A DNA stretch of 64,000 nt from assembly GCF_014839835.1 (NCBI RefSeq), contig NC_071626.1, forward strand, positions 248,001-312,000, read 5' to 3'. The DNA comes from Dryobates pubescens. Lineage: Eukaryota > Chordata > Aves > Piciformes > Picidae. Both the position numbers and the translations under genes were made by a program. The number at the start of each line of letters is the position of its first letter. Position 1 is the first letter of the stretch. Below are positions 40,289-51,921 of this stretch, piece after piece. A model generated the notes under the pieces. That model was given only the letters and a program-made list of their open reading frames with translations, had not been told where the DNA came from and ran no database searches.

Positions 40289-43200
40289 CTGCGGGGGGCA
40301 CACAGGGTCAGGGGGGCACCAGCAGGGCTGGCACCTGCTCGGCCCCCAGCACAGCAGCACCACACACCACAGAGACACAGACACGGCCTCACAGCCAGAG
40401 CTACAGCGCCACAGCCACAGGCTCAGACCGGGGCTGAGGAGGTCTCGGGTGCAGGCTGCCCCTCGTTTCAGAGCACAGGGCTGTGTCTCTGCAGGCTGGT
40501 GACCCTCCCACGGGGCAAGGACAGCTGCCACACCTCTGCAGAGGGGGGCACAGTGAGGCTGTACCTGCACACAGGAAGAACACTCACCGAGGTTGGAAAA
40601 GCTCTCTAGGAGCACCCAGTCCAACCCAACCCCATCATGGCTACTAAACCATGGCCCCAAGTGCCATGGCCACAGGTTTCTGGAACCCCTCCAGGCATGG
40701 GGACTCCACCACCTCCCTGGGCAGCCTCTGCCAGTCCCTGACCACTTTTGCAGCAAAGAAATTTCTCCTCCTCTCCAACCTAACCCTCCCCTGGCACAAT
40801 TCCAGGCCATGTCTCTCCTCCTATCCCTAGTTTCCAGGTAACTCCAAGCAAAGGAGGCTCTGCTTGTGCCACAGCTCTAGCACAGCTCAGAGTGCTGCCA
40901 CGTGCGTGCCTAGGACACCCTGAGCCCAGATGTGGGCATGAGCAGCATGAGCTGACTTCCCATGGGGCACAGCTGACTAGCAGAGCCAGCTCTGCAGGCC
41001 TGCAGCACAGCTGGAGCAGCTCCTGCTCCTGTGTGGCTGCTGTCTGGGATCTTAGGGCTCCAGCAGCTCCCTTTTCTACTTTGACAACATCCACTGGCCT
41101 GCTGGGGTACTGATGGGGCACCCCAGGCACAGTGGCAGAGGAGTCCTCTGCTGTGCTCTACTCACAGCTTGCTAAGCCCTGGGGAGGAGCAGCTGTGACC
41201 CTGCTCACTCAGTATCCTGCCAGCACCTTCACTCCCTGCACCAGTGCCAGCAGGAATGCAGCAAATGCTCTGCCACCCCACTTCCCCTGCCCACCAAAAG
41301 CACTCTGAGCACTGCACCTCTCTTGAGCTCCACGTGTGGGGCCTCCACCTCCACAGGGTCTGCTGGCAGCACTGTCACCTTGGTTCCCGTCTGCTGGATG
41401 AACTGCTGCAGGTTGACCTGGCGCAGCTCCTTCGTCAGCTGCTCCAGCTCCTGCTCCCTGTCCTGCCGGAGAGAAAGCAGCTGCTGAGCACCAGGGAGTG
41501 CAGCCCAGGGCCTGCTGCAGCTCCTACCTGATCCAAAGGGCAGAGCTGAAAGCCTTTCACTCCATTCAGAAAGCAAATCTCCACTCCCTGTTACTTATGG
41601 GGGTTATGCTTACACTGCTGCTGGGGCTTCCCAGGGGCTGGTTGTGTTGGAGGACTGGCAAGATGGTTCCATACCCCTGAGCAACACTTTGGCAGGACAG
41701 CTGAAGGCCAGAGTGTGCATTCTGGCTTTGCCAGGAGTGCACAGTGTGACCTGGACAGCTCACGGGGTTCTTCTGTTCCTAAAAGCAGATCAATTCCTTT
41801 CTTCTCTCCCTCTCCTTCGTGTTTTGTATTTAGAATGCAAAATGTTAGGGCCAAGATTCTGCCTCTGAAGGTGAGCTGTGCTTTGTATAGCCAGGCCAAA
41901 CCCTGGCTGGTTCACCTCCCCTTCACAAGGCCATGGGGTTAAAAGAGAATCACAGCATCCTTCCAGCTGCAGAAGCCCTTTCAGCTCACCCAGCCCAACC
42001 AGTCTCCAACTCCACCAGGGCTGGGGCTAACCCATGGCCCTCAGCACCACATCTCTGCCTCTCTGAAACACCTCCAGGCATGGGCATTCAGCCACCTCCC
42101 TGGGCAGCCTGGGGCAGGCTCTGAGAACCCTTTCAGTCAAGAAGTTTCTTTGCTGTCCAACCTGATCCTGCCCTGGAGCAGCTGGAGGCCTTTGCTTTTG
42201 TCCTGCTGCTGCTCCACAACAGTTCCATCTATCTGCACTGCAATTTGCAACCCACAGCAACACTTTCCTCATGCACCCAAACACCCTAGGGAGAATACTG
42301 CTGCTGCCTTCTTTCCTGGGCTCCAAGCCTGTGCCAGAGAGATCTGTGGCAGTCAGCTCTGCAACTTCCCCTCGGTCAGGGCCACAGAGGCTGCTCTTAC
42401 CTGCAGCCGCTTGGTAGCTTGGCCCAGAGACCTCTCCACAGCTTTGATGCCGTTCTCCAGCCTCAGGCTCTGCTGGCCCTGCACGTCAATTTCGCCCTTC
42501 ACCTTCTCGATCTTCTCCTTCACCTCCTCCTCGTTCACCTGGGACTCCTGCACCTCCCGCTGCAGCTTCTCTGCCTCCAGGCCGCTCTCCATGCTGTGGA
42601 TCTGCGACAGGTAGTCCTTCAGCTTGCTCTCGCAGTCCAGGATCCTCTGCCTCAGCTCCTGCAGCTGCTCCTTCAGCTGCTTCTCGTTCTCCTGCTCGAT
42701 CTGCAGCTCGTTCTCCCAGAACTCTTCCTCCTCAATCTCCACTTCGTTCCTTTTGACCTCCTGCTCCAGCTTGAGGATCTCCTCCTCCAGGCTGGCGCTG
42801 TACTTCTGCTCCCAGTAGCGGATCTCGGCCTCGTTGGACTCCAGCTGCCTCTCGATGCCCTGCAGCCGCTCGCCCTGCAGCTGGATCAGCTTCCTCAGCT
42901 CATCCGCCGTGGCCCTGCAGCCGCCCAGCGCCTTGTGCTTGAGCTCGGCCTCCCTGCCCTTCCCGAAGATGTCCATCAGGCCCTTGGCGCCGCCGGTGAA
43001 GGTGAGGGACTTGCGCTTGGGCTCCCGCCGCTTGATGGCCTTGTCGGCGGGGGGCCGCAGCTTGGCCAGGGGCGGCAGGCTCTGCCGGTACAGCGAGCGC
43101 TCGGGGACGCGGGCGCCGCCGTCCGAGGTGGGCCGCTCGCTGAGGGACGGCCCGGTGCGGCGCAGGATCAGCTGCACGTCGCTGGCGTACTGGCCCCACT

Positions 43201-46200
43201 TGTTGAGCGACACGATGGGGTTCTCGCTGGGCGCCAGGTGCCGCTCGCTGTCCCGCCACTTCTCGATCAGCGCGTAGCGCCCGGTGCGGCCTGCGGAGAC
43301 AGCACTCAGCGCGGCCGCCTGGGGGCGCTGCCTCCGAGCCGGGCCCCGCACCGGCCCCGCGCCCCGGGGCGGCCTGCGGGGACAGCACTGGGCGCGGCCG
43401 CCTGGGGGCGCTGCCGCCGAGCCGGGCCCCGCACCGGCCCCGCGCCCCGGGGCGGCCTGCAGAGACAGCACTGGGCGCGGCCGCCTGGGGGCGCTGCCGC
43501 GCTGCCGCCGAGCCGGGCCCCGCACCGGCCCCGCGCCCCGGGGCGGCCTGCGGGGACAGCACTGGGCGCGGCCGCCTGGGGGCGCTGCCGCGCTGCCGCC
43601 GAGCCGGGCCCCGCACCGGCCCCGCGCCCCGGGGCGGCCTGCGGGGACAGCACTGGGCGCGGCCGCGGGGGCAGGGGGGCTCTGGGGAGGGCCCCTGCCA
43701 GGGCAGCACGGCCCCGAGTACATGCCCCAGCAACACAGCCAGGTGGGTTTGGAAAGCCTTTAGAGAAGGCTTCCAGCCACCTCCAGCCTGGCCTCAAACA
43801 CCTCCAGGCAGGAGGCTTCTGCCACCTCCCTGGGCAGCCTGTGCCAGGCTCTCACCACCCTCCTGGGGAACAACTTCCCCCTGTCTAACTCTGCCCTCCT
43901 CCGGCTTGGATCCATTCCCCCCAGTCCTATCACTACCCAAGACACTAAAGAGTCCCTCCCCAGCTTTCTCGCAGCCCCCTTCAGATCCTGGAAGGCCACA
44001 ATTAGGTCTCCTCAGAACCTTCCCCAACAGCAGAGCAGCTGCAGCCCTCTGCTCCTCCTCGGGGCCCTGCTCTGGGTGCTCCTAACCCCTCCCAGTGCCC
44101 TCAGCTGCAGCAGGCTCCAAACGCAGAGGAGCTTCCTCTCTCCTGCAAGTGGCTTCACACAAAAGCCACAACACTGCTGACAGGAAGGTGTGGGAGAACA
44201 GCTGCAGCACCTGAGCCTGGAGCTTCTGAGCAGCTCCTCACCAACACCAGCAGCTGCTGTAGGGCTGCAGGAGATGAGCTCTGAGGTCCCTTCCAACCTG
44301 AGCCCTTCTAGGTTTTAGCCTTGCAAACAAGCGGGAAAAGCCAATTAAAGCAATCAAAGGTGTGCGGCCAGGCCACCCTTGGAGCTGGCAGCTAGCAGAG
44401 CAGCTCCCTCCCTTCCAGGGTGGCAGCTGGTTTTGCCCTCGGCATCACAGTGATGTTCTGGAGGAGCCACTCTGGTCAGCCCCCTGGTGCCAAGGTGCTG
44501 CTGTGTCCACAGCCCTGCCCAGCTCCAGCAGCCAGCCCCCATGGGCAGCAGGGAAGCAGCAGCAGCTCTTGCCCCTGGCTCTCATCTCTTGCCCAGATTA
44601 AGCAGAGAAGTCAAAACCAGCAAGAAATGTTTCTCTGCAGCCATGCTGGTTGTCAGAGCTCCTGGCAGCAGGACCCAGGCAGGATTTGCTGCCAAAGGTT
44701 CATTTTCAAGCAGAGAGTGATGGAGGTGAGCAAATCCAGCTGGTTCTGGCCAAGCCTTCCCAGAGCAGCCTCGTGGCTCTATGCTGGGGCTGGTCTGCAC
44801 ATTTCCAGTGCTCAGGAGAACACCACCACTGCTCACATCTGCACTGTAAGGACAAAGCTTCCTCTTCCTAACTTGCAAGCTATTTTTAGCCCCCAAACCT
44901 GGCCTGAGGCACTATCAAGTGCTGTGCAGTGTCCCAGCAGGAGGTGACTTCACTCTCTGGAAATGTGTAACTGGACAGGTTTATGTTTGCCTTGAATAGA
45001 ACTCCAGGCAGCCTCCCCCCAGCCAGGGCACTTCTGAGTCAGGGACACAACCAACTATAGCCCCCAGAAGCCTCCAGGTGAATCTCAATCCTGCCTCAAA
45101 CCATTCCCCCTGGGCCTGGCTCCAGACCCCCTCAGCAAAAGTCTCTCTGCAGCCTTCCTGCAGGATGCCTTCAGGTCCTGGCAGCAGCTCTGAGGTGCCC
45201 CTGGAGCCTTCTCCTCTGCAGGCTGCACAGCCCCAGCTCCCTCAGCCTGTGCTCAGGGCAGAGCTGCTCCAGCCCTGGGAGCATCTCTGTGGCCTCCTCT
45301 GGGCTCTCTCCAGCAGCTCTGTGTCCTTCTCATGATGGGGAGAACTGGAGGCAGGGTTGGAGGTGGGGTCTGAGCAGAGCACAGGGCAGCCCTGGCAGAC
45401 AGAGCAGCTCCGAGTCTCGCTCAGCTATGCACTGCTGCAGAAGCCAGACTGCAAAGAGGCAAAGGAGATCAGAGCCAGCTGAGGCTGGCTGCTTTCCACC
45501 ACCACAGGTCAGGTGAGAGCAGGAGGACACATTTCAGAGATTCCAATCAGATTGAGGCACAGACAGTGGCTGCTGTGCTGACAGGAGGGCTGGCCAGCCC
45601 TGGCTGCCAAAGGCCTGCAGGTACCATTTGGTTGCTGCCTCACATTGTCCCAGCAGCCCAAGCACTGGAGGTGTTTCCTAGAGAGGAGATTTCCCACAGG
45701 AAGGAGTTTCCAAAGCATGATCTTAATTTGGCTGTGGTTGCAACTACAATTCATCTCCACATGGAACCAGCCACACACCCAGGGTGATCCTGTGATGTGC
45801 TAGAGGACAGGAAATCTGCTGAGCTGACACAAACTGAGCCTGCCCAGGGCTGCTGGAGCCTCCTCAGAGTTCAGGTGAACTATTGAGGAGGCAGATAAAA
45901 AACCACCAAAGAAACTACCCAGAGCACTGAATGACACCAAGCTGGGTGGGAGTTCATCTGCTGGAGGGCAGCAAGACTCTGCAGAGGGACCTGGCCAGGC
46001 TGGATCCATGGGCTGAGGCCAGTCGGATGAGATCCCACAAGGCCAAGTGCTGGGTCCTGAACCTGGGGCACAACCACCCCATGAACACTCCAGGCTGGGG
46101 GCAGAGTGGCTGGAAACTGCCCAGCAGGAAAGGACCTGGGGTGCTGGGTGCCAGCAGCTGAATAGGAGCCAGCAGTGCCCAGGTGGCCAAGAAGGCCACC

Positions 46201-47486
46201 AGCAGCCTGGCCTGGAGCAGCAATGGTACAGCCAGAAGCAGGGCAGGGATTGTGCCCCTGGACTCAGTACTGGAAGAGGCCACACCTTGAGTGCTGGGTT
46301 CTGCTTTGGGGCCCTCCCTACAAGAAGGACATTGAGAGGCTGGAGCAGGTCCAGGGAAGGGCAACAAAGCTGGGGAAGGGTCTGGAGAACAGGGCTGGGG
46401 AGGAGCAGCTGAGGGAGCTGGAACCTGTAATTACTTTGAGAAGGTGTCTGAAGCCTGCAGGTCACAGCAAGCACAGCTGGACTTGAGTTGAATCCTCCTG
46501 AGATACAAAGGGTCAGCCCTCCACCCCAGCAGATGGAAGTGATGCTCAGAACCACTCACCCAGAAACCACCACAGACATTCAGATGCATTGACTTCACCA
46601 GACACTAGAATGGCTCAGGCTGGAAGGGAGCTCAGAGCTCAGCTCCTCCAGCCTCCCCTCCATGCCCAGGGACACCTCTCAGCTAGGCTCAGCTGCTCAG
46701 GGCCTCATCCAGCCTGGCCCTCAACACCCCCAGGCAGGAGGCAGCCACAGCCTCCCTGGGCAGCCTGTGCCAGAGGCTCAGCAGCCTCCTGCTGAACAAC
46801 TTCTGCCTCAGCTCCACTCTAACCCTGCTCTGCCTCACCTCCAAACCATTCCCCCTGGGCCTGGCTCCAGACCCCCTCAGCAAAAGTCTCTCTGCAGCCT
46901 TCCTGCAGGATCCCTTCAGGTGCTGGCAGCAGCTCTGAGGTGCCCCTGGAGCCTTCTCCTCTGCAGGCTGCACAGCCCCAGCTCCCTCAGCCTGTGCTCA
47001 GGGCAGAGGTTCAGCAAGCAGCCAGCAGTGAGCAGCCCAAGTCAGCCCTGCCTCAGATCCAAGTAGTGCTGCAGCAGGAAGAGCAGAACCTGAGGGCTCA
47101 GCCTCACTGATCTGTGCTGTTCCCAGCAGGGCACAAGAATCAGGAGGCTGTGAAAGCCAAGCAAGCACTCTGCAGTGCTGGGGCCTCAGCAGGGATACCT
47201 CAGCAGCCCCTGCAGCCCATGGTGCTCCCCAGCAGAGCACATCAGTGTCGGCCACAGCCTGGCAGCCTCAAACCAAAGGGCTGTGAGGATACTGCACTCT
47301 GCATGCCACACTTCTGCTCTGCTGCCACCTTCCCTGGCTTCAGTCCCCAGCCAAGCTGCTGCCCAGGTGCCACCCTGACTTACCAATGGCCTGAGCCAGA
47401 GCTATCACCACCTCCTGGCATGTCGTGACTTCCGTGACCCCGCAGACGATCCTCTGGACTCCATCCACCCATACCTTGAGCTCCAT
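40167..47486 (-). CDS. RASSF8: RASSF8, four coding exons, 419 aa
   Basis: RASSF8 is an N-terminal Ras-association (RA) protein of the ASPP/PP1-linked cell-junction network, a proposed tumour suppressor. Exons on the minus strand: 47486-47384, 43290-42401, 41462-41318, 40288-40167. Introns are GT-AG with phases 1, 0 and 1. The RA/ubiquitin-like fold is residues 1-82 ([14 protein letters not shown]... to VQLILRRTG). A conserved basic/Gly motif [21 protein letters not shown] lies at ~131-152, and a long coiled coil runs from ~159 to ~350. The C-terminus is GFNPEGIYV. The length equals that of human RASSF8 (419). The ATG at 47486 matches the family start exactly. A noncoding part of the first coding exon probably extends to 47565, and the promoter is outside the window. 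Reading frame and homology leave little doubt. Confidence 0.98.
40580..40838 (-). repeat. CR1 LINE 3' end in RASSF8 intron 3
   Basis: A reverse copy with 'ggactccaccacctccctgggcagcctctgccag' and 'cagcaaagaaatttc'. It is sense with RASSF8, and its 3' terminus lies nearest the last exon. Confidence 0.87.
41318..41462 (-). CDS. RASSF8: RASSF8 coding exon 3
   Basis: 48 codons plus one base: [16 protein letters not shown]...VELKR, the end of the coiled coil. The acceptor is CGGCAG and the donor GTGCAG. Confidence 0.95.
41946..42215 (-). repeat. CR1 LINE 3' end in RASSF8 intron 2
   Basis: The same subfamily as the inverted pair at 25.9-26.4 kb ('gaggcagagatgtggtgctgagggccatgg'). Sense orientation relative to RASSF8. 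It begins ~185 bases from the exon 2 donor. Confidence 0.88.
42401..43290 (-). CDS. RASSF8: RASSF8 coding exon 2 (large)
   Basis: 890 bp coding residues 35(part)-331: the end of the RA domain, the linker with [18 protein letters not shown] and most of the coiled coil. The acceptor is CTCCGCAG at 43298-43291 and the donor GTAAGA. The 5' half is very GC-rich. Confidence 0.97.
43287..43665. repeat. GC-rich minisatellite over the RASSF8 exon 2 acceptor
   Basis: A tandem array with unit boundaries at 43291, 43374, 43457, 43548 and 43639, i.e. units of 83, 83, 91 and 91 bp plus a partial one. The longer units have an extra 8-bp CCGCGCTG-type block. Each unit repeats the acceptor sequence 'TGTCCCCGCAG|GCC' in the minus-strand direction. 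Confidence 0.93.
43740..44012 (-). repeat. CR1 LINE 3' fragment in RASSF8 intron 1
   Basis: A reverse copy with 'ggaggcttctgccacctccctgggcagcctgtgccag' and 'cctggggaacaacttccccctgtc', then the older part 'aggtctcctcagaacctt'. It reaches upstream into the ORF2 end. Confidence 0.78.
44230..44315 (+). repeat. CR1 terminal fragment (weak)
   Basis: The terminus 'gagatgagctctgaggtcccttccaacctgagcccttct' is clear. The left limit is not. Confidence 0.5.
45085..45340 (-). repeat. CR1-J-like LINE fragment
   Basis: An internal CR1 stretch 'caaaagtctctctgcagccttcctgcag', 'tgcccctggagccttctcctctgcaggctgcacagccccagc' through 'tctgtgtccttctcatgatg'. It lacks the terminal part and is the same subfamily as the copies at 46.6, 48.5, 53.5 and 58.3 kb. 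Confidence 0.8.
45885..46440 (+). repeat. CR1 LINE fragment with ORF2 C-terminus
   Basis: The C-terminal part of the CR1 reverse transcriptase can be read in separate frames. These are 'NDTKLGG'-like near 45.93 kb, '[14 protein letters not shown]...[14 protein letters not shown]' near 46.0 kb, and '[28 protein letters not shown]' near 46.3 kb. This is a decayed copy with several frame changes. Confidence 0.82.
46607..47010 (-). repeat. CR1-J-like LINE 3' end
   Basis: A reverse copy with its terminus at the left ('gaatggctcaggctggaagggag'). Contains 'gagctcagctcctccagcc', 'aggctcagctgctcagggcctcatccag', 'ccctcaacacc', markers shared with the copy at 52.2 kb. Confidence 0.9.
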
Positions 47487-47565
47487 GGTTCACCAGGTCA
47501 CCCACCAGCCATGAGTGCAGATGCCTCAGGTCATCCTTGCAGCGCTGCTGGAGATGGCTCAGCAG
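47384..47565 (-). CDS. RASSF8: RASSF8 first coding exon with 5' UTR part
   Basis: The coding part is 47486-47384 (34 codons plus one base; MELKVWVDG...LAQAI). Upstream noncoding sequence to 47565 is preceded by TTCTCTCTTCCAG, a strong acceptor, so at least one noncoding 5' exon must lie further right. The donor is GTAAGT. Confidence 0.92.
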
Positions 47566-48185
47566 CTGGAAGAGAGAAGAATTCTGCTGTTGGTAGTGAA
47601 GTGTCCCCAGATCTGAGCCTCACCCAGGCCACTTTAACAGCTGCTGAGCAGAAGAGGCCACACAGGCTCCTCTCCTTCAGGTACCAGCAGGAACCACCCA
47701 GCCCAAGCTCCAGCAGTGTCCACCTGCCCTGCAGACAGACCTACAGCTTCCCTGCACCGTGTTGCCCAAGGCATTCCAAGTCATCACAGAGCCCCCAGAG
47801 AAAGAGCACCAAGTGACTGCAGGGAGCTGCTCAGTGCCCCCAGCCAGCGCTGATGCTGTGACAGAAGCAGCTGCTGCACCACAGCAATGCAACAGGAAGG
47901 AGCCAGCCAAGGACAGCATTGCTGAAGAATGAAGCAGCAGAGAATGGACAACCTGAGAGACAGCCCCAAGTTAGTTACAGGAGATTAGCAGCTGAGCAGG
48001 GCTGGATTACACCCAGAGCATGGACTCTGATGATGCTGCTGGACTGAGCAGAGCTGCAGTGGGGGCAGAACTGGGGAGGGCAAAGGAACAAATCCCCAGC
48101 ACAGGGCACACAGGGATTGAGAGGAAAAGGAGAGGAAAACCAACAGACACAGAAAGGAGAGAGGAAAGGGGGGTGGGGTGGAATG
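47566..48185. other. RASSF8 5' intron, nothing recognised
   Basis: Non-repeat intronic sequence on the 5' side of the RASSF8 start exon. No gene or clear regulatory element was seen. Confidence 0.35.
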
Positions 48186-48696
48186 AGAGCACTGCAGAGC
48201 TCTCCAGTGGCCAGTAAATACCAAACCCAAAGCAGGCCCTCAGAAGTGTCAGGAGCCTCACAGGGAGAGCCCCCAGGAAATGCAGCACCCCAGCAAAGCC
48301 TCCCCAGCAAGGGCAGCAGGAGTGCAGCCCTGCCAAAGCTCAGGGCATTCACTAAGTGAAGTATGAAAGGAGAGGAACAAAACTGAACAGAAGCATCCAA
48401 GGGTTTGCCTGCCACCCCAAAGCCTTGGAGGCAGTGACCTGGGGCCCGAGGAAAGAACAATCCCAATGTCTGTTGAGACAGAAAAGCTATCATGGAATGG
48501 CTCAGGCTGGAAGGGAGCTCAGAGCTCATCCCCAGCCTCCCCTCCATGCCCAGGGACACCTCCCAGCTAGACTCAGCTGCTCAGGGCCTCATCTAGCCTG
48601 GTCCTGAACACCCCCAGGCAGGAGGCAGCCACAGCCTCCCTGGGCAGCCTGTGCCAGAGGCTCAGCAGCCTCCTGCTGAACAACTTCTGCCTCAGC
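48186..48696. repeat. Copy A of a local duplication
   Basis: Bases 48186-48524 equal 51922-52260 with no difference I could see. After that the CR1 part (to 48696) matches with a small indel and several substitutions. Confidence 0.9.
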
Positions 48697-48942
48697 TCCA
48701 CTCTAACCCTGCTCTGCCTCAGCTCCAAACCCCCTCAGCAAAAGTCTCTCTGCAGCCTTCCTGCAGGATCCCTTCAGGTGCTGGCAGCAGCTCTGAGGTG
48801 CCCCTGGAGCCTTCTCCTCTGCAGGCTGCACAGCCCCAGCTGCCTCAGCCTGTGCTCAGGGCAGAGCTGCTCCAGCCCTGGGAGCATCTCTGTGGCCTCC
48901 TCTGGGCTCTCTCCAGCAGCTCTGTGTCCTTCTCATGATGTC
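48490..48942 (-). repeat. CR1-J-like LINE 3' end
   Basis: A reverse copy with its terminus at 48490. It lacks the 'aaccattccccctgggcctggctccagac' segment present in other copies and runs to 'ctctgtgtccttctcatgatg'. Its left 200 bases are the end of copy A of the duplication. Confidence 0.9.
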
Positions 48943-50654
48943 AGCACTAGAGTCAGAGTCCCAAGATCTCTTTCTCCCAGCTTCCAGCCAGGCCACCCCC
49001 AGCAGAGCACTCTACTGAGAAGTACAGCACAGCAGAGCCTCCCCTGCAGCCCTTCCAGCTCCTCAGACAGCATCTGCTCTGCTAACAGCCTGGACCTGCT
49101 TCAAGCAGCTTTAATCACTAAATCCCAGCCCCTGATCTGCTTCAGGATTAGGACTGAAGCATCACCTGCAGGTGGTGTTACACAGAGCTCTCCTTTCCCT
49201 AGCTCTGTTCCAGCCACCACCAGATTGAATTACCAAGAGGGGACAGCACAACCCTGCCAGAGGCAGCACCAAGTGGTGCCACCCTTGAGAGCCTCCCTGC
49301 TGGGCACTGCTCCAGGGGGGGCTGGGTGGCTGGCAGCAGCATGGCAGAGGTGAGGGCAGGTAGCAGATGGATGACTCTCACTCCATGCCAGAGGAACATC
49401 CCTTTGCAGCAGGCAATGCTGGCACAAATGCCTGCCCTGCACCCCTCTTCTGTGCCCAGCAGCCCCAAGCAGCCCTGTGCTTCCCTCCAGGCACTCTCTG
49501 CTGCCTGCCAGGGCTCCCATGGCCTGGGTTTGCTCTTGGCTGGCAGTGAGCATGCAGCACATGAGAACAGCAACCTCCAGGCAGTAACAGCAGCAGCACG
49601 CAGGGCAGCTCACAGCTCTGCCTCTCTAATATGGCTAAACACCAAGGGGAGGGAAGGAGAACAAAGCAAAGAGCAGGAGAGCTGCTCCAGTGCAGCAGCA
49701 AAGTGAGCTGCACCAAGGCTGCTGCTCCAGGAACCAGCATCAAACCCTTGCTGTGCTCTGCTTCCAGCAGGCAGGGAGCAGGCAGCAGAGTCAGACCTTC
49801 CACCCTGCTCTGCCAACAGCCCACTGAGGACTCCCTGCTTCTGCTGACACTTCTGCAAGACGAGAGGAGATGCAGAGTGCAGCAGAAGAGGCACAAAACC
49901 TTCAGGCTCAGGCTCTGGGGTTTGGACTGTTTTCAAAAGGAGACATCCTCACAGAGGACAAGCTCCCTTCAGGGACTGATGGAACAGCATTTCCCCTTGG
50001 AGCCCCTGCAGTGGCTCTCTAGTCTGGGTTAGCTTTAGCCTTGAAGCTCTCTGCCAGACAGAGGTGCCAGGGATGCTGCCCTGGCCCAACAGAAGACCAT
50101 CCTTGAGGGAGTCTGCCTTGGAACATTAGTGCCACACTCAGAGACACAGACTGCCTCCAGACCTTCTCAAAGGGCCCAGCAGAGAAGACTTTGAGAGAGC
50201 TCTGAGATATGCCCAACAGCTCCCCAGCCTGTGCTGCTAGTGCCAGCCCTCTGCAAACAGAGACTGGGAACTGCCCCAGGGAAGGTGCAGAGCAAGCTCC
50301 AGGCTCCCGGATCTGTGCCTGGCCCAGGGCCATGCCTGGGTAGCCTGCAGGAAACCTCTGCTGCAGAGGTGAGTCCCAGCCCCAGCATCAGCCAGCACTG
50401 GCACTCAAACCCCAGTGTCACGCCCCCCGTGCCCTGCATGGCTCAGAGCAGATGGGATCAGCTGGCAGGGCGCAGTGCCCAGGGAGGCACCGGTGTGAGC
50501 TCAGGGCAGCGCTGGGGGGGACGTGGAGCACTGCAGGGCCTCACTGATGCAGGAAACCTTACCCAGAGCAGCCCAGCAGAAGCCACTGCCAGCAGAGCTC
50601 AGCACCAGACACTGCCAGCCAGGCACCCCCTGCCTGCTGCCCAGAGCAGCCAGG
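48943..50654. other. RASSF8 5' intron, nothing recognised
   Basis: Non-repeat, moderately GC-rich intron sequence. No gene or RNA feature was recognised. Confidence 0.35.
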
Positions 50655-50815
50655 CCAAGTAGGCCAAGTGTCAGTGTGGGACAGCAGGAGGCAGCTGGGG
50701 CTGTGGGCAACAGGGCAGCTCCAGCTGGCACCTCCCCAGTGGTGTTCCCCAGGGCTCAGCTCTCTGATCTTTGCTCTCAGAGGTCTCTTCCAGCCAAAGC
50801 GACTCTGCAGTTCTA
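50655..50815 (+). repeat. Decayed CR1 fragment
   Basis: Remnants of 'SGVPQGSVLGP'-type RT coding sequence ('ccagtggtgttccccagggctcag') joined to a CR1 terminus 'tcagaggtctcttccagcc'. Much of the middle is missing. Confidence 0.5.
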
Positions 50816-51921
50816 CAAACTGCCTGAATGTACCCAGCTGAGGAGCCTCAACCTGGACAGCCCTGCAGGCTGCTTGTGGCCAAGATGCCCGCTCTGCTGC
50901 CAAGGGAGAGGCCTGACCCTTGGCTGGAAGTGTGCTCACCACTGATCCAGTAAGCACAATGCAGTGGCTCCTGGCAGCCCAGCACTCTGCTTCCCTTCCT
51001 TCCTGATAAGCCAAGCTGCTGGCAAAGCCTGGGTAAGAAACAGAGCTGAAGGGCACAAGTTGTAATTCCTTTGCACTGGTGGTGAGCTGAAGCAGACCCC
51101 TCCTCACCAGCACAGGGGCACAAACCACAGGGAACTGTCTGCAGCAGCACTTTGGAGTCTGAAGCCTCTGGGGCTGCTTGGAAGCACAAAGGCCTTTGGG
51201 GGGTGGTTTTTCTGGTGAAGAAACAAAGCCTGGCTGTGTGAAACTCAAAGGGGTGCTTTGTTCAGGACATCCCCATCCTGTACCAGGTGCTAGCCTTGGC
51301 CTGCTCTGTGAGAGCCTTGCCTGCTGCTGAGGCTCCCTGGAGAAGCTCCGAGACTCCTGACTGAAGTCTTCTCAGACCTGGGCGAGGGCAGGTGGAAGAA
51401 GCCTGAAGTTCCTTTGAGAAGCGCAGTGCTAGGCTGCAAGTGGAGGCAGGCAGCCCTGCTCCTCCCCCTGTCTGGTGCTGAGGGAGCTCAGCAGCAGCTT
51501 GAGGGGCTGCAGGGTTGAGAAATGAGACTTGATTTTACCCCATTGAGCTGCTTTGTCTTCCTCACTCCCAGATCCCAACTACCAAAGCAGGTTTCCTTAG
51601 CCACCAAAACACCAAAGGTAAAACTTATCTTTCTTCCAGGCCTGCAAATTCTCCATTTCCCCACACTGTGCAGCTGCCCTTCGTAGGGAGCAGCCTAGAG
51701 AGAGCTGCCAGAGCAGCCTGAGAAGCAGAAGCAAGCCTGGATCGCAGCGAGATGCCTGCAGCCGCAGAGAGGGCAATGCCAGCGTGTGCCAAGCGCTTCC
51801 TGGGCTGCTGCTGGCAGGCTGGGCAAGCACCCACCCCTGGGGCTGCTGCAGGAGCCTGGCAGGGTGAGCCTGGATGTCTGTGCCTCCTCAACACCCACAG
51901 CTGAGCTCTGCCACAGCCACC
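50816..51921. other. RASSF8 5' intron, nothing recognised
   Basis: No repeat or coding signal was recognised. Confidence 0.3.

Noticed and set aside
42353-43723. RASSF8 starting at an ATG at 43723 within the minisatellite
   Set aside because: The true N-terminus (MELKVWVDG...) is encoded by the separate exon at 47486-47384 with exact splice sites and phase. The upstream frame is merely open through the repeat.
42419-43888. A 489-codon plus-strand frame opposite RASSF8 exon 2
   Set aside because: The antisense of a coiled-coil exon. Its Leu-rich text comes from complementing Glu/Lys/Gln codons, and the rest comes from the GC-rich minisatellite.
48185-48559. Minus-strand ORF shared by the two duplicated segments as a gene family
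   Set aside because: The shared frame exists only because the DNA is duplicated. It runs into CR1 sequence and has no recognisable protein features.
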